A DNA stretch of 64,000 nt from Desulforhabdus amnigena (GCF_027925305.1 NZ_BSDR01000001.1:4420501-4484500), one strand, 5' to 3'; counted from the stretch's first letter, positions 1 to 10,208 are shown. Notes: generated from the sequence alone by a model not told the origin. Numbers and translations: made by a program.

Positions 1-1565
1 TCTTCCAGGAAATAGTCAAGCAGGTGGAGGTCTTCCTTTTTGAGTGCTCCCGCTTTTTGCGCCGTGGAAAATTTGGAGAGTACCGCCAGGATTCCAAAGA
101 GATAGAGGCTGAGTGCGGTGATTCTTCGCAGGAGGAACTCTTTTTGAGGGATCTTCTTCCCATGGATGAGCATTGCCGCGAAAAGCATCCGTCTGAGGGA
201 CGCGGCGTTTTTTCTCGCAAATCCGGCGGCCTTCCGCATGACTCCTTCCTCGAACTCGAGGGGCCATTCCATCTTCCTGAGGAGTCTGTCCATGAGGAAC
301 AGGAGTTTCCTAACCTTGTTGCCTTTCAGTGTTCCCATTCGGCCCTCCAGCTTGCGGATCATGAAAAGGGGGGGATAAATGGAATGGATTTCCGTGGTTC
401 CCTCAAAAACGGTGGCGACACGAAAGTCCCGCATGCGCTTTTCATAGGGATTGGAAGTGATGTAGCCGGACCCGCCGGCCACTTGAAGGGCATCGTAGAG
501 GACGTCCCAGGCCCGTGTGGTTCCAAAGAGCTTGCAGTGAGAGGTTTCAACGGCCACGTTGGCTAAGGGGTCTTTTTCCAGAATTCCCGTAATAAAGTCG
601 TTCATGGACGAGATGACCAGGCTGTAGACTTTGGCTTTCACCAGCTTTTCCTGCACCAGGGGAAAACTCCGGATGGGAACGCCGAATTGAATGCGGCTGG
701 AAGCGCGTTTCGTCATATCCTCGAGAGATTGCCGTATCATGCCGAGAGAAGCCGCTCCCAGGCCGAGCCTCCCATAATTGAGGATGGTCATGGCGATCTT
801 GAAACCGTCGCCGGGTTTTCCCAGCAGATTTTCAACGGGCACGTGCACGTTCTTGAATTGAATGGCCGCAGTGGAGCTGGCTTTGAGTCCCATCTTGGGC
901 ATATCCCTGCCGATTTTTACCCCTTCCCACGCGGTTTCCACGATGAAGGCCCCCATGAATCCCGGTTTTCGAGGATCCATTTGAGCGAATACGGTGAGCC
1001 CCCCGGCATAGTTGGCATTGGTGATGTAGGTCTTCTGTCCGTTGAGAATGTAATGGCTCCCATCTTCCGAAAGCTCGGCCCTCGTTTCGATGTGCTGTGC
1101 ATCCGATCCGACTCGTGGTTCAGTGAGTGCGTAAGAGAAGATCATGTCTCCGGAAGCTGCAGGGACAAGATATTTTTGCTTCTGGGATTCGTTTCCAAAA
1201 AGCAGAATTCCTTTCACCCCTATGGAGAGATGGGCGATGGATGCCAGCACTACTGAGATGTCGCGGCGAACCAGTTCCTCGATGGTTTTCAGATATTCCC
1301 AGCCGTTGAATCCGAGCCCCCCATACATTTCGGGAATGGAGAGACCGAAGAAACCGCTCTCCTTCATCATTTCCAGCATTTTGGCCGGGATTCTTCCCGC
1401 TTCCTCTATACTCCGGGGATCGAACTCCTTGAGCATTTCCAGGTATGCATGGACGACTCCCTGGATTTTCTCGAGGTTTCGGGGAGCTCGAAAGGAATTG
1501 AAGATCTCTTTATCCAGGGTTCCCTGGTAGATTCTGTCCATGAAGGTTGCTGCCTGCATCCGCAT
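1..1565 (-). CDS. Acyl-CoA dehydrogenase, 3' end outside the window
   Basis: Flavoprotein that oxidises an acyl-CoA to the enoyl-CoA and passes electrons to ETF. About 521 codons are present with no stop, so the C-terminus lies left of the window. The N-terminal part reads SGFFGLSIPEMYGGLG, typical of the family, and near the left edge RVATVFEGTTEIHS is the usual motif of the C-terminal helical domain. The size suggests the long (over 550-residue) FadE-like subfamily. The start is ATG at 1565 or ATG at 1559; the latter has GAAAGG seven bases upstream. Substrate chain length cannot be read from sequence. Confidence 0.88.
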   Translation of the reverse strand, partial: MRMQAATFMDRIYQGTLDKEIFNSFRAPRNLEKIQGVVHAYLEMLKEFDPRSIEEAGRIPAKMLEMMKESGFFGLSIPEMYGGLGFNGWEYLKTIEELVRRDISVVLASIAHLSIGVKGILLFGNESQKQKYLVPAASGDMIFSYALTEPRVGSDAQHIETRAELSEDGSHYILNGQKTYITNANYAGGLTVFAQMDPRKPGFMGAFIVETAWEGVKIGRDMPKMGLKASSTAAIQFKNVHVPVENLLGKPGDGFKIAMTILNYGRLGLGAASLGMIRQSLEDMTKRASSRIQFGVPIRSFPLVQEKLVKAKVYSLVISSMNDFITGILEKDPLANVAVETSHCKLFGTTRAWDVLYDALQVAGGSGYITSNPYEKRMRDFRVATVFEGTTEIHSIYPPLFMIRKLEGRMGTLKGNKVRKLLFLMDRLLRKMEWPLEFEEGVMRKAAGFARKNAASLRRMLFAAMLIHGKKIPQKEFLLRRITALSLYLFGILAVLSKFSTAQKAGALKKEDLHLLDYFLE

Positions 1566-1631
1566 CCTTTCCGACCCTCTCTCCGGACGTTTTTTGTGAT
1601 TCCAGAGACAGATAGTTCCGGCCGCTGCAGA

Positions 1632-2261
1632 TCAATCGCACAGCCCCGATTTTGTCTTCAAACGGAGCAAACCGGGGCTCTTATGAAAATACATATGAGG
1701 CGAATCGACTTTTAACTTCAAGAAGTATTTTTCCACATCGTCGAAGAGCACGGGTTGCGTGGGCCAGGTGTATTCTTTTTCTCTACGCTGAAACTCTTTC
1801 CACTGTACCTCTGATTCCGGAAAGGTTTCAAATACTCTCTTTTTGGCTTGATCGCATAAAAACATGGCGCACGAGATGGGGCGGACTCTCCAGCGGCAGC
1901 CCTCTTCCCCGAGATAGACGCATCTGCCCGTTTTATTGGGCTGCTGCAGGATTTCGAAAATAGAGCGCATTTCCTCTGGAGTGGAGAGGAGGAAGGTGAT
2001 GACCTGGTCTGCAAAGAAAGTAAAGATGCTTTCAAATCCGCAGCAGGCGCTGAGTTTCGTTTCAAAGCAGTCTGGCCGGCAGATGGGCTCAAAATACTGC
2101 GTCTGAAATGCATCCAGTTCCCTGCGAAACTGCAAATAGGATTGAAAGGTTCCTCTCAGTTCTTCAATCCTGTCGGAGGGGAGCGTTTCACAGCCCTTCA
2201 AAATGGCCAAAAAACTATTCCACTGATCCCGGTTGTATGCACTCACTTGCTGCAGATTCAT
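1632..2261 (-). CDS. YkgJ-like cysteine-cluster protein
   Basis: A 209-residue soluble protein with the cysteine pattern of the YkgJ/CxxCxxCC family thought to bind zinc or an iron-sulfur cluster. CRPDC and CC lie near residues 61-75, and GRCVYLGEEGCRWRVRPISC with a further FLC lies near residues 110-140; this GxC...GC...RPxxC arrangement is the family signature. AAGGAG lies about a dozen bases upstream of the ATG. It starts 123 bp from the divergent cutA gene. Biochemical role is unknown. Confidence 0.65.
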   Translation of the reverse strand: MNLQQVSAYNRDQWNSFLAILKGCETLPSDRIEELRGTFQSYLQFRRELDAFQTQYFEPICRPDCFETKLSACCGFESIFTFFADQVITFLLSTPEEMRSIFEILQQPNKTGRCVYLGEEGCRWRVRPISCAMFLCDQAKKRVFETFPESEVQWKEFQRREKEYTWPTQPVLFDDVEKYFLKLKVDSPHMYFHKSPGLLRLKTKSGLCD

Positions 2262-2384
2262 GGCAAACGATCCATCTCCTTGATTTCAAAATAACCGCGG
2301 ATAAAATGAAATGGCGAGCATAGAGAACTGTCCCCGGCTCCATGGGCTGTGTGTACCCTTTGAACCTCGGAGGATGAAGACGCT

Positions 2385-2705
2385 ATGACAGACTTTTCAG
2401 TAATCTTCGTAACTGTGGGCAATGAGAACGAGGCCTCTAAGATTGCACAAGTTCTGGTGGAAGAAAGATGGGTTGCCTGTGTCAATATCGTTCCCCGCAT
2501 TCGTTCTGTGTACCGGTGGAAAGGGGAGGTCTGCAGCGACGAGGAATTCCTTCTGGTTATGAAAACCCGTTCCTCACTCTTCACTGCCCTCCAGAACCGC
2601 ATCCTGGAACTCCACAGCTATGAAGTCCCCGAAATCATTGCCGTTCCCCTGACGCAAGGACTTCCCGACTATCTCCATTGGGTTGAGGAAAACACGAGGT
2701 CATGA
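2385..2705 (+). CDS. cutA: Divalent cation tolerance protein CutA
   Basis: Small trimeric cytoplasmic protein of the CutA1 family, linked to copper and other divalent-cation tolerance. The 106 residues match the usual family length. Visible marks are the opening beta strand (FSVIFVTVGNENEASKIAQ), the ACVNIVPRIRSVYRWKGEV segment and the C-terminal EVPEIIAVPLTQGLPDYLHW. It stands alone on the plus strand, converges with hisD and is preceded by GGAGGATG about a dozen bases upstream. Confidence in the family is high; its physiological role is not settled in any organism. Confidence 0.93.
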   Translation: MTDFSVIFVTVGNENEASKIAQVLVEERWVACVNIVPRIRSVYRWKGEVCSDEEFLLVMKTRSSLFTALQNRILELHSYEVPEIIAVPLTQGLPDYLHWVEENTRS

Positions 2706-2803
2706 GGGGTAAACGAAGTCCGGTGCCCAAAGGGCGTGATTCTCAAAACATTCCCCTTCTAAGGAGGAATTCAAAACATGCCATGCAGGGTGATGAAACT
2801 CTT

Positions 2804-4108
2804 TTAGCCTTCCAATCGAATGCGCACGGAAGCGGCATGAGCTCCCAGTCCTTCCAGTTCAGCCATTCTGATAATGGCCCGTCCATCCCGTTCGAGGGCC
2901 GTTTTGGAATAGGAAATGACACTCGTACGCTTCAGGAAGTTTTCCACTCCAAGAGCTGAAGCGAAGCGGGCCGTTCCTGCGGTTGGCAAAACGTGGTTCG
3001 GTCCGGCAAAATAATCTCCCACAGCCTCCGGCGTAGCGTCTCCCAGAAAGACTGCGCCCGCATGCTCGATTTTGCCGAGGTGAGACCAAGGATCTCGAAG
3101 TTGGAGTTCCAGATGTTCCGGCGCAATGCGGTTTGAAAGTCGAATGGCGTCCTCCACGTCTTTTACGAGAAAAAGGGCTCCGTAGCGTTCCAGCGCTTCC
3201 GTCGCAATATCGCATCGCGGCAACCGCTTCAACTGATCCCTCACTGAATCCGTCACCTTTTCCGCCAGTGCCCTGTCTGTTGAAATCAGCACAGCGCTGG
3301 CGAGCGGATCGTGCTCCGCCTGGCTCAGGAGGTCTGCGGCGATATAGTCGGGTCGGGCATGTGCGTCGGCGATCACCAGGATCTCGCTCGGACCTGCCAG
3401 CAGGTCGATTCCGACCTCTCCTGAAACCAGTTTCTTTGCAAGAGCCACATAAATGTTTCCCGGTCCCACCACGACATCCACCCGCTGCACCGACGCCGTT
3501 CCGTAGGCCAGGGCCGCAATGCCCCAGGCACTGCCCATTTTGTGGATGCGCGTTACCCCTACTTCCTTCGCTGCGACGAGCAGGTAAGGGTTGATGGTTC
3601 CATCCTTTCTGGGAGGTGTGGCGAGAGCGAGGTCCTTGACGCCCGCAAGGCGGGCGGGAATACCGTTCATGAGAACAGAGGAAATGAGGGGAGTTTCGCC
3701 GCCTTTGCCTCCGGGAATATACAATCCGGCGGCCGAAACGGGGCGCACCATCTGCCCCATGAATGTTCCGTCGGGCTTTGTCATGAAGTGTGAGGGATGC
3801 AGCTGCTGCCGGTGAAATGCTTCGATATTGGCGATGGCCGTTCGAAGAATATCCAGGAAGTTTGTGTCCACTTCGTCATAAGCGGCACGGATTTCTTCTT
3901 CACGCACCGTAAGCCGGTCCTCTCCCAGACTGGGAGCATCAAACTGGCGGGTGAAGCGGATAACGGCGGCATCGCCCTCACGCTTTACCGTTTCCAGAAT
4001 TTCGAAAACCCTTTTTTCCAGGGAAGGATCCGCGCCCATTTTACGGGTTGCAATGTGCGCCAGTTTTTCCTCTGCTTCCTGTGAGGGATACGGGATCGCC
4101 TTCAACAC
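2804..4108 (-). CDS. hisD: Histidinol dehydrogenase
   Basis: Catalyses the last two steps of histidine synthesis, L-histidinol to L-histidine with NAD, using zinc. The 434-residue length is standard. Visible motifs are the Rossmann-type GPGNIYVALAKK near residue 220, GIDLLAGPSEILVIAD, the zinc-site region LLSQAEHDP, and GDYFAGPNHVLPTAGTARFA near the C-terminus. It starts one base after the stop of rlpA, so the two are co-transcribed. No other his genes are adjacent, so the histidine pathway is dispersed here. Confidence 0.96.
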   Translation of the reverse strand: MLKAIPYPSQEAEEKLAHIATRKMGADPSLEKRVFEILETVKREGDAAVIRFTRQFDAPSLGEDRLTVREEEIRAAYDEVDTNFLDILRTAIANIEAFHRQQLHPSHFMTKPDGTFMGQMVRPVSAAGLYIPGGKGGETPLISSVLMNGIPARLAGVKDLALATPPRKDGTINPYLLVAAKEVGVTRIHKMGSAWGIAALAYGTASVQRVDVVVGPGNIYVALAKKLVSGEVGIDLLAGPSEILVIADAHARPDYIAADLLSQAEHDPLASAVLISTDRALAEKVTDSVRDQLKRLPRCDIATEALERYGALFLVKDVEDAIRLSNRIAPEHLELQLRDPWSHLGKIEHAGAVFLGDATPEAVGDYFAGPNHVLPTAGTARFASALGVENFLKRTSVISYSKTALERDGRAIIRMAELEGLGAHAASVRIRLEG

Positions 4109-4109
4109 G

Positions 4110-4883
4110 CTATTTGTCCTCCATTGCCACTACGAAGGCATCATTAAAGCCGGATTGACGTAAACGTTCCATTTCTCGCCGGGCCAGGACGAGATCTTTA
4201 TAAACGCCGACCTGTACGCGGTAGTACTGGTCGCCTCCATCGTTGTAGGGATAGACTTGAATTTCCTGGCCCCCCTTGACCATTTTTTCTCTCAGGCGGT
4301 AAGCATTGGCCTGTTCACGAAAGGCGCCGATCTGGATCATGAAATTCCCGTACCTCAGGGAAGGCATCGGGTTCACCTTCCAATAGGTGTTCTGCCCCAT
4401 ATGTTCTTCCGCCGCGACCTGAACGGCTTCCACTCGAACCCTGGCGAGGCCTTTTTGAGCCGTGCCCAATTCCTGCGCCGCCCTGCAGGATAGATCGATG
4501 ATCCGCCCCGCCACAAAAGGACCGCGATCGTTGACGCGGACGATGATGGAACGATTCGTGTCAAGATGAGTCACTTTCACATAGGTTCCTAGAGGAAGTG
4601 TCTTGTGGGCGGCGGTCATGGCGTTCATGTCATATGTTTCGCCGCAGGAGGTCGGCTTTCCGTGAAAGTCGCTTCCATACCAGCTGGCGATTCCATCCTC
4701 AACATATCCTTCGGCGGAGGGGATGGGATAGTACCAGATGCCTTTGATTTGATACGGCCTCTGAGTGCGAATGGTTGAACCGGGGTAAGGGGCGGGAGGG
4801 GCGGGGGGGCGTTCGGCGCAACTCGCCATGAAAAGCATTAAAAACAACCAGATCCAGCCGTGTCTCTTGCAGGGAGTTTCCAC
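4110..4883 (-). CDS. rlpA: RlpA-family lipoprotein with SPOR domain
   Basis: Outer-membrane lipoprotein with a double-psi beta-barrel of the RlpA lytic transglycosylase family and a C-terminal SPOR domain that binds denuded peptidoglycan at division septa. The barrel runs from GIASWYGSDFHGKPTSCGE to VRVNDRGPFVAGRIIDLS, which holds the catalytic-type Asp; the SPOR domain begins at FMIQIGAFREQANAYRLR. I place the start at GTG 4883 because GAGG lies seven bases upstream and the protein then begins with a short basic stretch, a hydrophobic helix and the lipobox FMASC. A start at 4961 would add an implausible N-terminus. It is translationally close to hisD (one-base gap). Confidence 0.88.
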   Translation of the reverse strand: METPCKRHGWIWLFLMLFMASCAERPPAPPAPYPGSTIRTQRPYQIKGIWYYPIPSAEGYVEDGIASWYGSDFHGKPTSCGETYDMNAMTAAHKTLPLGTYVKVTHLDTNRSIIVRVNDRGPFVAGRIIDLSCRAAQELGTAQKGLARVRVEAVQVAAEEHMGQNTYWKVNPMPSLRYGNFMIQIGAFREQANAYRLREKMVKGGQEIQVYPYNDGGDQYYRVQVGVYKDLVLARREMERLRQSGFNDAFVVAMEDK

Positions 4884-4945
4884 AGAGATACCTCGCTCCT
4901 GAGAGTTCTTTTCCTGCTCCTTATGTATTGTGACACTGTCACATC

Positions 4946-5010
4946 GACCACGGAGATACAAAGAAAGACCCTTAAATGAAATCTCCGTGTTCTCCGTCTC
5001 TCCGTGGTTC
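4946..5010. repeat. CACGGAG-type inverted repeat (R6), copy 1
   Basis: An imperfect inverted repeat with GACCACGGAG on the left and CTCTCCGTGGTTC on the right. Related copies lie at 28554-28631 and 33716-33795. It sits upstream of rlpA, next to a small perfect hairpin (TGTGACACTGTCACA, 4929-4943). Confidence 0.7.
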
Positions 5011-5095
5011 AGATGAAACCTGGCAATGTCAATTTATGTGCCGCATGTAAACATGCCGACCACTGAAGGGGGTGCCATCCGCCTTCTGACCGTGT

Positions 5096-5208
5096 AAGAA
5101 CCTATCCAGAAACCACCTGTGGACTTTGCGACACCCCGCGTGGTCCCCCCTCGAGGGGGGAATTAAAGGGGGGTGTCCGCTGCCGAGGTAGGTTTTCGGA
5201 TAGGCTCT
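5096..5208. repeat. R1 palindromic MITE-like element, copy A
   Basis: A ~110-bp imperfect palindrome with AGAACCTATCC at one end, GGATAGGCTCT at the other, and the centre CCCCCCTCGAGGGGGG. TA flanks both ends. The right end overlaps the TAG stop codon of the citrate synthase gene (5207-5209), so the insertion may have set the end of that protein. Confidence 0.85.
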
Positions 5209-7036
5209 ACGCAGATTCGTCTTCCTCCATCTTTGCCAGATCTTCAAAACGGATATCGATTCCGAGGATTCCCACGATTTCCTCGGTTTCACTGGTAATG
5301 GGGGCGGACACCGTGATGCAAAGAGCTCCCGTATAACGGGATGTATAAAAATCCGTCACATGGACTTTGCCGTCCTTCATGGGTTCTATGAACCAGGGGC
5401 GGTCGGAGAGGTCTTCGCCGACTTTGGCGCTCTCATATTTGGACTTGTCCACGATGTGTGTGATATTGCGCGTGGTTTTGAGACCCTCCCGGTCCGTTAT
5501 GTATATGTACTGAATGAACGGATTGAGGTCCAGAAGCGTCTGCAGGATAGGTTCCTGGCGAGCCGGATCCATGCTCTTTATGGACTCGTTTTCCACCACT
5601 TCCTCCACCAGGTGGGCGGCCAGGGTGTAGGCCTTCTGCTTCAGCCGGTCGAATTCGCTCACGAAGAATTCGGGCAGATACCTGCGGGCCCAGCGTTCGA
5701 GCTCCTCCGTGGAGATGGAGGTATTCCGGCCCTGGTCGTATTCGCGCATGACCCGTTTGTAGATCTTCACGATTCCTGGATGCCGTTTGTCCAGGCGCCG
5801 CTCGCCTTCCAGGTGAAGCCGGGTGTTGACCCAGTAAGCGACGCTGGCAACCCCCGATTTGTCCGTGATGATGATGCTGATGGGCCTCTTGAGAAGTTTT
5901 TGAGTGTCAAAAATATTGTAGATTTCTTCGTGCTTCACAAGACCGTCGGCGTGAATCCCTGCCCGCGTGGCGTTGAACTCCTCGCCCGCAAAAGGATAGT
6001 TGGGTGGAATGCGGTAGCCGAGTTCCGACTGGAAGTATTGAGCCATGTCCGAGATGGCTGTGGTGTCGACGCCGTTGGCGGATCCTCTGAGGCCGATGTA
6101 TTCTATGAGGAGGCCTTCGATGGGAGCGTTGCCCGTGCGTTCACCGAAGCCGAGCAGGGTTCCGTTGGCGCCGGCGCATCCATAGAGCCATGCGGTGGCG
6201 GCGTTGATGAGCACCTTATGGAAATCGTTGTGCCCATGCCATTCCAGCAGGCTTCCGGGAACACCGGCATCGTCGATGAAGGTCCTGATGAGCCTGGGCA
6301 CACTTCGGGGAAGGGCTGCGCCGGGATAGGTGATGCCGAATCCAAGTGTATCGCAGAGCCGGATCTTGATGGGAATTCCGCTTTCTTCCGCCAACCGCAT
6401 GAGTTCTATGGCGAAGGGGACGCAGAAACCGTAGATATCGGCCCGTGTGATGTCCTCAAAATGGCACCGGGGAGCGATCCCCTTGTCCAACGCCGCCCGT
6501 GCAATGTTGAGATACTTTTTCATGGCCGTCTTGCGGTCGAGGTTCAGCTTCAGGAAGATGTGATAGTCGGAAACGGATGTGAGGATTCCCGTTTCCTTGA
6601 GACCACAGTCGGCTACGAGTTGGAGATCTTCTTCGACGGCCCGAATCCACCCTGTAATGCCCGGGTACTGGTAGCCCTTGGAAAGGCAGAGTTCCAGGGC
6701 TTCGCGGTCCTTTTCGGTGTAGAGAAAAAATTCCGACTGGCGGATGACTCCGTTGGGCCCCGAGAGGCGGTGGAGCAGGTCAAAAATCGCTTCGATCTGT
6801 TTGACCGTATAGGGCGGACGCGCCTGCTGACCGTCACGGAAAGTCGTATCCGTGATGAAGATGTCTTCCGCCGGATCAATGGAGAGCAGCATGTGGTCGA
6901 AATCGATGTGCGGAACCTCTTCATAGGGGAAGATTTCCCGCATGAGGTTCGGTTCCTGAACATCCACCAGCCTGTACTGCCAGAACTTGGAATGTTCATG
7001 CTCTAAAACCCGCTTTTTACTGTTCCACCGAGCCAT
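5207..7036 (-). CDS. Re-citrate synthase-like enzyme fused to a Cache-type domain
   Basis: Member of the HMGL/isopropylmalate synthase superfamily that closely resembles the Re-type citrate synthase described from Clostridium kluyveri, which condenses acetyl-CoA and oxaloacetate with opposite stereospecificity to ordinary citrate synthase. Residues 62-76 read TDTTFRDGQQARPPY; other marks are GILTSVSDYHIFLKL, PRCHFEDITRADIYGF and the metal-binding EWHGHNDFHK. Unusually, about residues 505-609 form a second domain with IYITDREG, DLSDRPWF and VGILGIDI, the pattern of a PDC/Cache sensor, yet there is no signal peptide or membrane helix. It starts three bases after aspS. Exact substrate is inferred from family resemblance. 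Confidence 0.82.
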   Translation of the reverse strand: MARWNSKKRVLEHEHSKFWQYRLVDVQEPNLMREIFPYEEVPHIDFDHMLLSIDPAEDIFITDTTFRDGQQARPPYTVKQIEAIFDLLHRLSGPNGVIRQSEFFLYTEKDREALELCLSKGYQYPGITGWIRAVEEDLQLVADCGLKETGILTSVSDYHIFLKLNLDRKTAMKKYLNIARAALDKGIAPRCHFEDITRADIYGFCVPFAIELMRLAEESGIPIKIRLCDTLGFGITYPGAALPRSVPRLIRTFIDDAGVPGSLLEWHGHNDFHKVLINAATAWLYGCAGANGTLLGFGERTGNAPIEGLLIEYIGLRGSANGVDTTAISDMAQYFQSELGYRIPPNYPFAGEEFNATRAGIHADGLVKHEEIYNIFDTQKLLKRPISIIITDKSGVASVAYWVNTRLHLEGERRLDKRHPGIVKIYKRVMREYDQGRNTSISTEELERWARRYLPEFFVSEFDRLKQKAYTLAAHLVEEVVENESIKSMDPARQEPILQTLLDLNPFIQYIYITDREGLKTTRNITHIVDKSKYESAKVGEDLSDRPWFIEPMKDGKVHVTDFYTSRYTGALCITVSAPITSETEEIVGILGIDIRFEDLAKMEEDESA

Positions 7037-7039
7037 GGT

Positions 7040-8890
7040 TCAGCTCCTTTGTTGGCTTTCCACCTTGATGCAAAGTTCCAGAAGCTGTCTGATATCCGCT
7101 TCTGAAGGCGCCCCACTCATGAGGCATGTGGCTTTCTGTGTTTTCGGGAACGCGATCACATCCCGAATGGAACTGCTTCCGCTGAGGAGCATGATGAGGC
7201 GGTCGATCCCGAAAGCGATTCCACCGTGCGGGGGAGCACCATACTGCAGGGCCTCCAGGAGAAAACCGAATTTTTCCTCGGCCTCCTCTTTGGAAATTCC
7301 CAGAACATTGAATATCCGTTCCTGGATGTCCTGCTGATGGATTCGAATACTTCCGCCGCCGATTTCCGTTCCGTTGAGAACCAGGTCGTAGGCGCGACTC
7401 CGCACTTTGTCGGGCGCTTCCTCCAGGAGATCCAGGTCCTCCTCCATGGGGGAGGTGAAGGGGTGGTGAACGGAGGTGTACCGCTTTTCTTCATGATCCC
7501 ATTCCATGAGGGGAAAATGCGTGACCCAGACAAAATGAAATGTCCCGGGATCGACCAGGGCCAGCTGGTTTGCCAAACGCACGCGAAGATTTCCCAAGGC
7601 GTCGTGAACGATTTTGCTCTGATCCGCCACAAAGAAAATGATGTCGCCCGTTTCAAGTTTTGCCCGTTCCACCAGCTGCGCTCTGACGTCTTCCTGCAGG
7701 AACTTGGCGATGGGGGACTGCCATCCGTCCGGCAGAATCTTGATCCAGGCCATTCCCTGAGCGCCGAAGATTTTTACGAATTCAATCAGGTCGTCCAGAT
7801 CTTTACGGGAAAGTGTGCTCCCCTGCGGCAGGCGAATGGCCTTGACCATTCCTCCCCGTTCCACGGCCTGCTTGAAAACACGCGCATCGGATGCCGCCAT
7901 GATGTCCGTGACATTGATCAAATGTAACCCAAATCGGGTGTCGGGTCTATCCGTTCCATAGAAATCCATGGCCTCGGAATAGGGCATGCGTGGAAAGGGG
8001 AGGGTCAGCTCCACTCCCAGGAGTTCCCGAAAGAGAAGGGCCATCCAGCCTTCCATGAGCTCATAGATTTTCTCTTCCCGAATGAAAGACATTTCCAAAT
8101 CGAGCTGAGTGAACTCGGGCTGGCGGTCGGCCCGAAGATCTTCGTCCCGGAAACATTTGACGATCTGGAAGTACCGCTCGAACCCTGCAACCATGAGGAG
8201 CTGCTTGAAGATTTGGGGCGATTGGGGGAGAGCGTAGAACTTTCCGCTATTGACGCGGCTCGGAACGAGATAATCGCGGGCCCCTTCGGGAGTGCTTTTC
8301 GTGAGCACGGGGGTCTCGACCTCGATGAACCCCTTTTCACTGAAATAATTGCGCGTCACCTGCGCCGCCTTGTGCCTCATGAAGAGATTGCGGTACATCT
8401 TGGGGCGGCGCAGATCGAGGTAGCGGTAGCGCAGCCGGATGTTTTCACTGGCGTCGAGATCGTCTTCGATTTGAAAGGGTGGAGTCTTGGAAGCGTTGAG
8501 TATTTTCAATTCCGAAGTAATGACTTCGATTTCACCGGTGAAAAGCTTGGGGTTGGTCATCCCTTCCGGACGTCTCCGTACTTTGCCCTTGACGGCGATG
8601 ACGTATTCACTCCTGAGGACATGCGCATGCTCGTGCGCCATGGCGTCGTACTGCGGATCGAATACGACCTGAGTGATCCCTTCCTTGTCCCGAAGGTCCA
8701 CAAAAATAAGCCCGCCATGGTCCCGGCGACGCTGCACCCAGCCCATGAGAATAACGGTCCGGTCCACATGTTCCGTACCAAGGCTGTTGCAGTGGTGCGT
8801 CTTTTCCCAGTCCCCCAGAGAGTCCAACATCTTTTTGCTTGTCTCGTAATTGTCCTGCATGCCGATCTGCTGTTCTTCCAACTGACTCAC
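7040..8890 (-). CDS. aspS: Aspartyl-tRNA synthetase
   Basis: Class II synthetase that charges tRNA-Asp (possibly also tRNA-Asn). It has the N-terminal anticodon-binding OB fold ([19 protein letters not shown]), class II motif 2 around [18 protein letters not shown], the bacterial GAD insertion between residues 300 and 430, and motif 3 [10 protein letters not shown] near the end. At 616 residues it is about 25 longer than usual; the listed GTG start has a Shine-Dalgarno sequence almost touching it, and ATG codons 11 and 21 are alternatives. It lies 52 bp after hisS and three bases before the citrate synthase gene. Confidence 0.96.
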   Translation of the reverse strand: MSQLEEQQIGMQDNYETSKKMLDSLGDWEKTHHCNSLGTEHVDRTVILMGWVQRRRDHGGLIFVDLRDKEGITQVVFDPQYDAMAHEHAHVLRSEYVIAVKGKVRRRPEGMTNPKLFTGEIEVITSELKILNASKTPPFQIEDDLDASENIRLRYRYLDLRRPKMYRNLFMRHKAAQVTRNYFSEKGFIEVETPVLTKSTPEGARDYLVPSRVNSGKFYALPQSPQIFKQLLMVAGFERYFQIVKCFRDEDLRADRQPEFTQLDLEMSFIREEKIYELMEGWMALLFRELLGVELTLPFPRMPYSEAMDFYGTDRPDTRFGLHLINVTDIMAASDARVFKQAVERGGMVKAIRLPQGSTLSRKDLDDLIEFVKIFGAQGMAWIKILPDGWQSPIAKFLQEDVRAQLVERAKLETGDIIFFVADQSKIVHDALGNLRVRLANQLALVDPGTFHFVWVTHFPLMEWDHEEKRYTSVHHPFTSPMEEDLDLLEEAPDKVRSRAYDLVLNGTEIGGGSIRIHQQDIQERIFNVLGISKEEAEEKFGFLLEALQYGAPPHGGIAFGIDRLIMLLSGSSSIRDVIAFPKTQKATCLMSGAPSEADIRQLLELCIKVESQQRS

Positions 8891-8942
8891 TCCCCTCTGC
8901 TCAAAATATATGTTCCGACAGGCTGGAGACTCAATGCCGGTC

Positions 8943-10208
8943 TCATTTCCCGCCGCAAATTCCCTTCAAAACTTCAGCCGCTGTTTCAAGAGGAAGATTC
9001 CTCTGACTTTTTTCCATCATGTCCCGCAGCTGTATTTCTCCCCGTGCCAGTTCTTCTTCACCCAGGATCAAAACATGACGGGCGGACAACTTGTCCGCTC
9101 GACGCATCTGGCTTTTGAGGCTGCGGCCTTCATAATCCATTTCCGTTTCAAGGCCGGCGTTCCTGAGCTGCTGGGTGAGGAGGAAGGCTCTCTGCCTGGC
9201 TGCTTCGCCCAAAGCGGCCACGAAAACCTGGGGGCTGCGCCTTTGCTCTTCGCTTTCCTGCTGAAGGAGCAGTATGAGACGCTCCATTCCAATGGCGAAG
9301 CCGATCCCCGGAAGGTCGGGTCCGCCCAGGTCCTTCACCAGGCCGTTGTACCTTCCTCCGCCTCCTACGGCATTCTGGGCTCCCAGGCGGTCTGTGATCA
9401 CTTCGAACGTGGTCCGCATGTAATAATCCAACCCCCGCACCATTCGCGGGTTGATCACAAAGGGCGTATCGAGGTCTTTCAGATAAGACTTGACGCGTTC
9501 GAAATGCTCTGCGCACTCGCTGCAAATGGATTCCAGGAGCATGGGAGCGCCCTCAAGCAGCTCCTTGCAGCGTTCCACCTTGCAGTCGAAGGTCCTGAGA
9601 GGGTTCGTGTGCCGCCGCCGCTGACAGTCGGGACAGAGTGCATCGGCATATCTTTCCAGATAGTCCTGCAGCACTTTGCGGTAGGCCTTTCGGCACTCCG
9701 GGCAACCCAGTGAATTGATGTGCAACACCACGCCGGTGAGCCCCACCCGCTCCAAAAAGATGCGGAGCATGTACATCACCTCTGCGTCCAGCATGGGGTC
9801 GTCGATTCCGAAGGCCTCCACGTCGATTTGATGGAACTGGCGGTAGCGGCCCTTCTGAGGCCTTTCATGGCGGAACATGGGGCCAATGGCGTAGAACTTC
9901 TGCATCAAGGGATCGGCGTGCAGTTTGTGTTGGATGAAAGAGCGCACCACGGAAGCGGTCGCTTCGGGACGGAGGGCCAGTTTTTCCCCCTTGCTGTCCT
10001 CCAGAACATACATCTCCTTTTCCACGATGTCGGTGCTTTCGCCGATTCCTCTGGAAAAAAGCTCCAACTTTTCGAGGGCTGGGGTACGGATTTCCCGGTA
10101 TCCGAAGTCCTCGAGCACCTGGCGTGCAATCCGTTCCACTTTCTGCCACCATTCGATCTGGCCCGGCAAAATATCGTTCATGCCTTTAACGGCTTGGATG
10201 CTTTCCAT
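8943..10208 (-). CDS. hisS: Histidyl-tRNA synthetase
   Basis: Class II synthetase that charges tRNA-His. The 421-residue length is normal. Visible are the N-terminal [15 protein letters not shown], motif 2 region [19 protein letters not shown], the histidine-specific [15 protein letters not shown], and motif 3 [13 protein letters not shown], followed by the C-terminal anticodon-binding fold. First gene of the hisS-aspS-citrate synthase run on the minus strand. Its upstream region (10209-10525) is shared with a divergent plus-strand gene. Confidence 0.97.
   Translation of the reverse strand: MESIQAVKGMNDILPGQIEWWQKVERIARQVLEDFGYREIRTPALEKLELFSRGIGESTDIVEKEMYVLEDSKGEKLALRPEATASVVRSFIQHKLHADPLMQKFYAIGPMFRHERPQKGRYRQFHQIDVEAFGIDDPMLDAEVMYMLRIFLERVGLTGVVLHINSLGCPECRKAYRKVLQDYLERYADALCPDCQRRRHTNPLRTFDCKVERCKELLEGAPMLLESICSECAEHFERVKSYLKDLDTPFVINPRMVRGLDYYMRTTFEVITDRLGAQNAVGGGGRYNGLVKDLGGPDLPGIGFAIGMERLILLLQQESEEQRRSPQVFVAALGEAARQRAFLLTQQLRNAGLETEMDYEGRSLKSQMRRADKLSARHVLILGEEELARGEIQLRDMMEKSQRNLPLETAAEVLKGICGGK

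Noticed and set aside
5360-7006. A 548-codon open frame on the plus strand opposite the citrate synthase gene
   Set aside because: It mirrors a strongly conserved gene on the other strand and its translation has no family motifs; GC-rich genes often leave such shadows.
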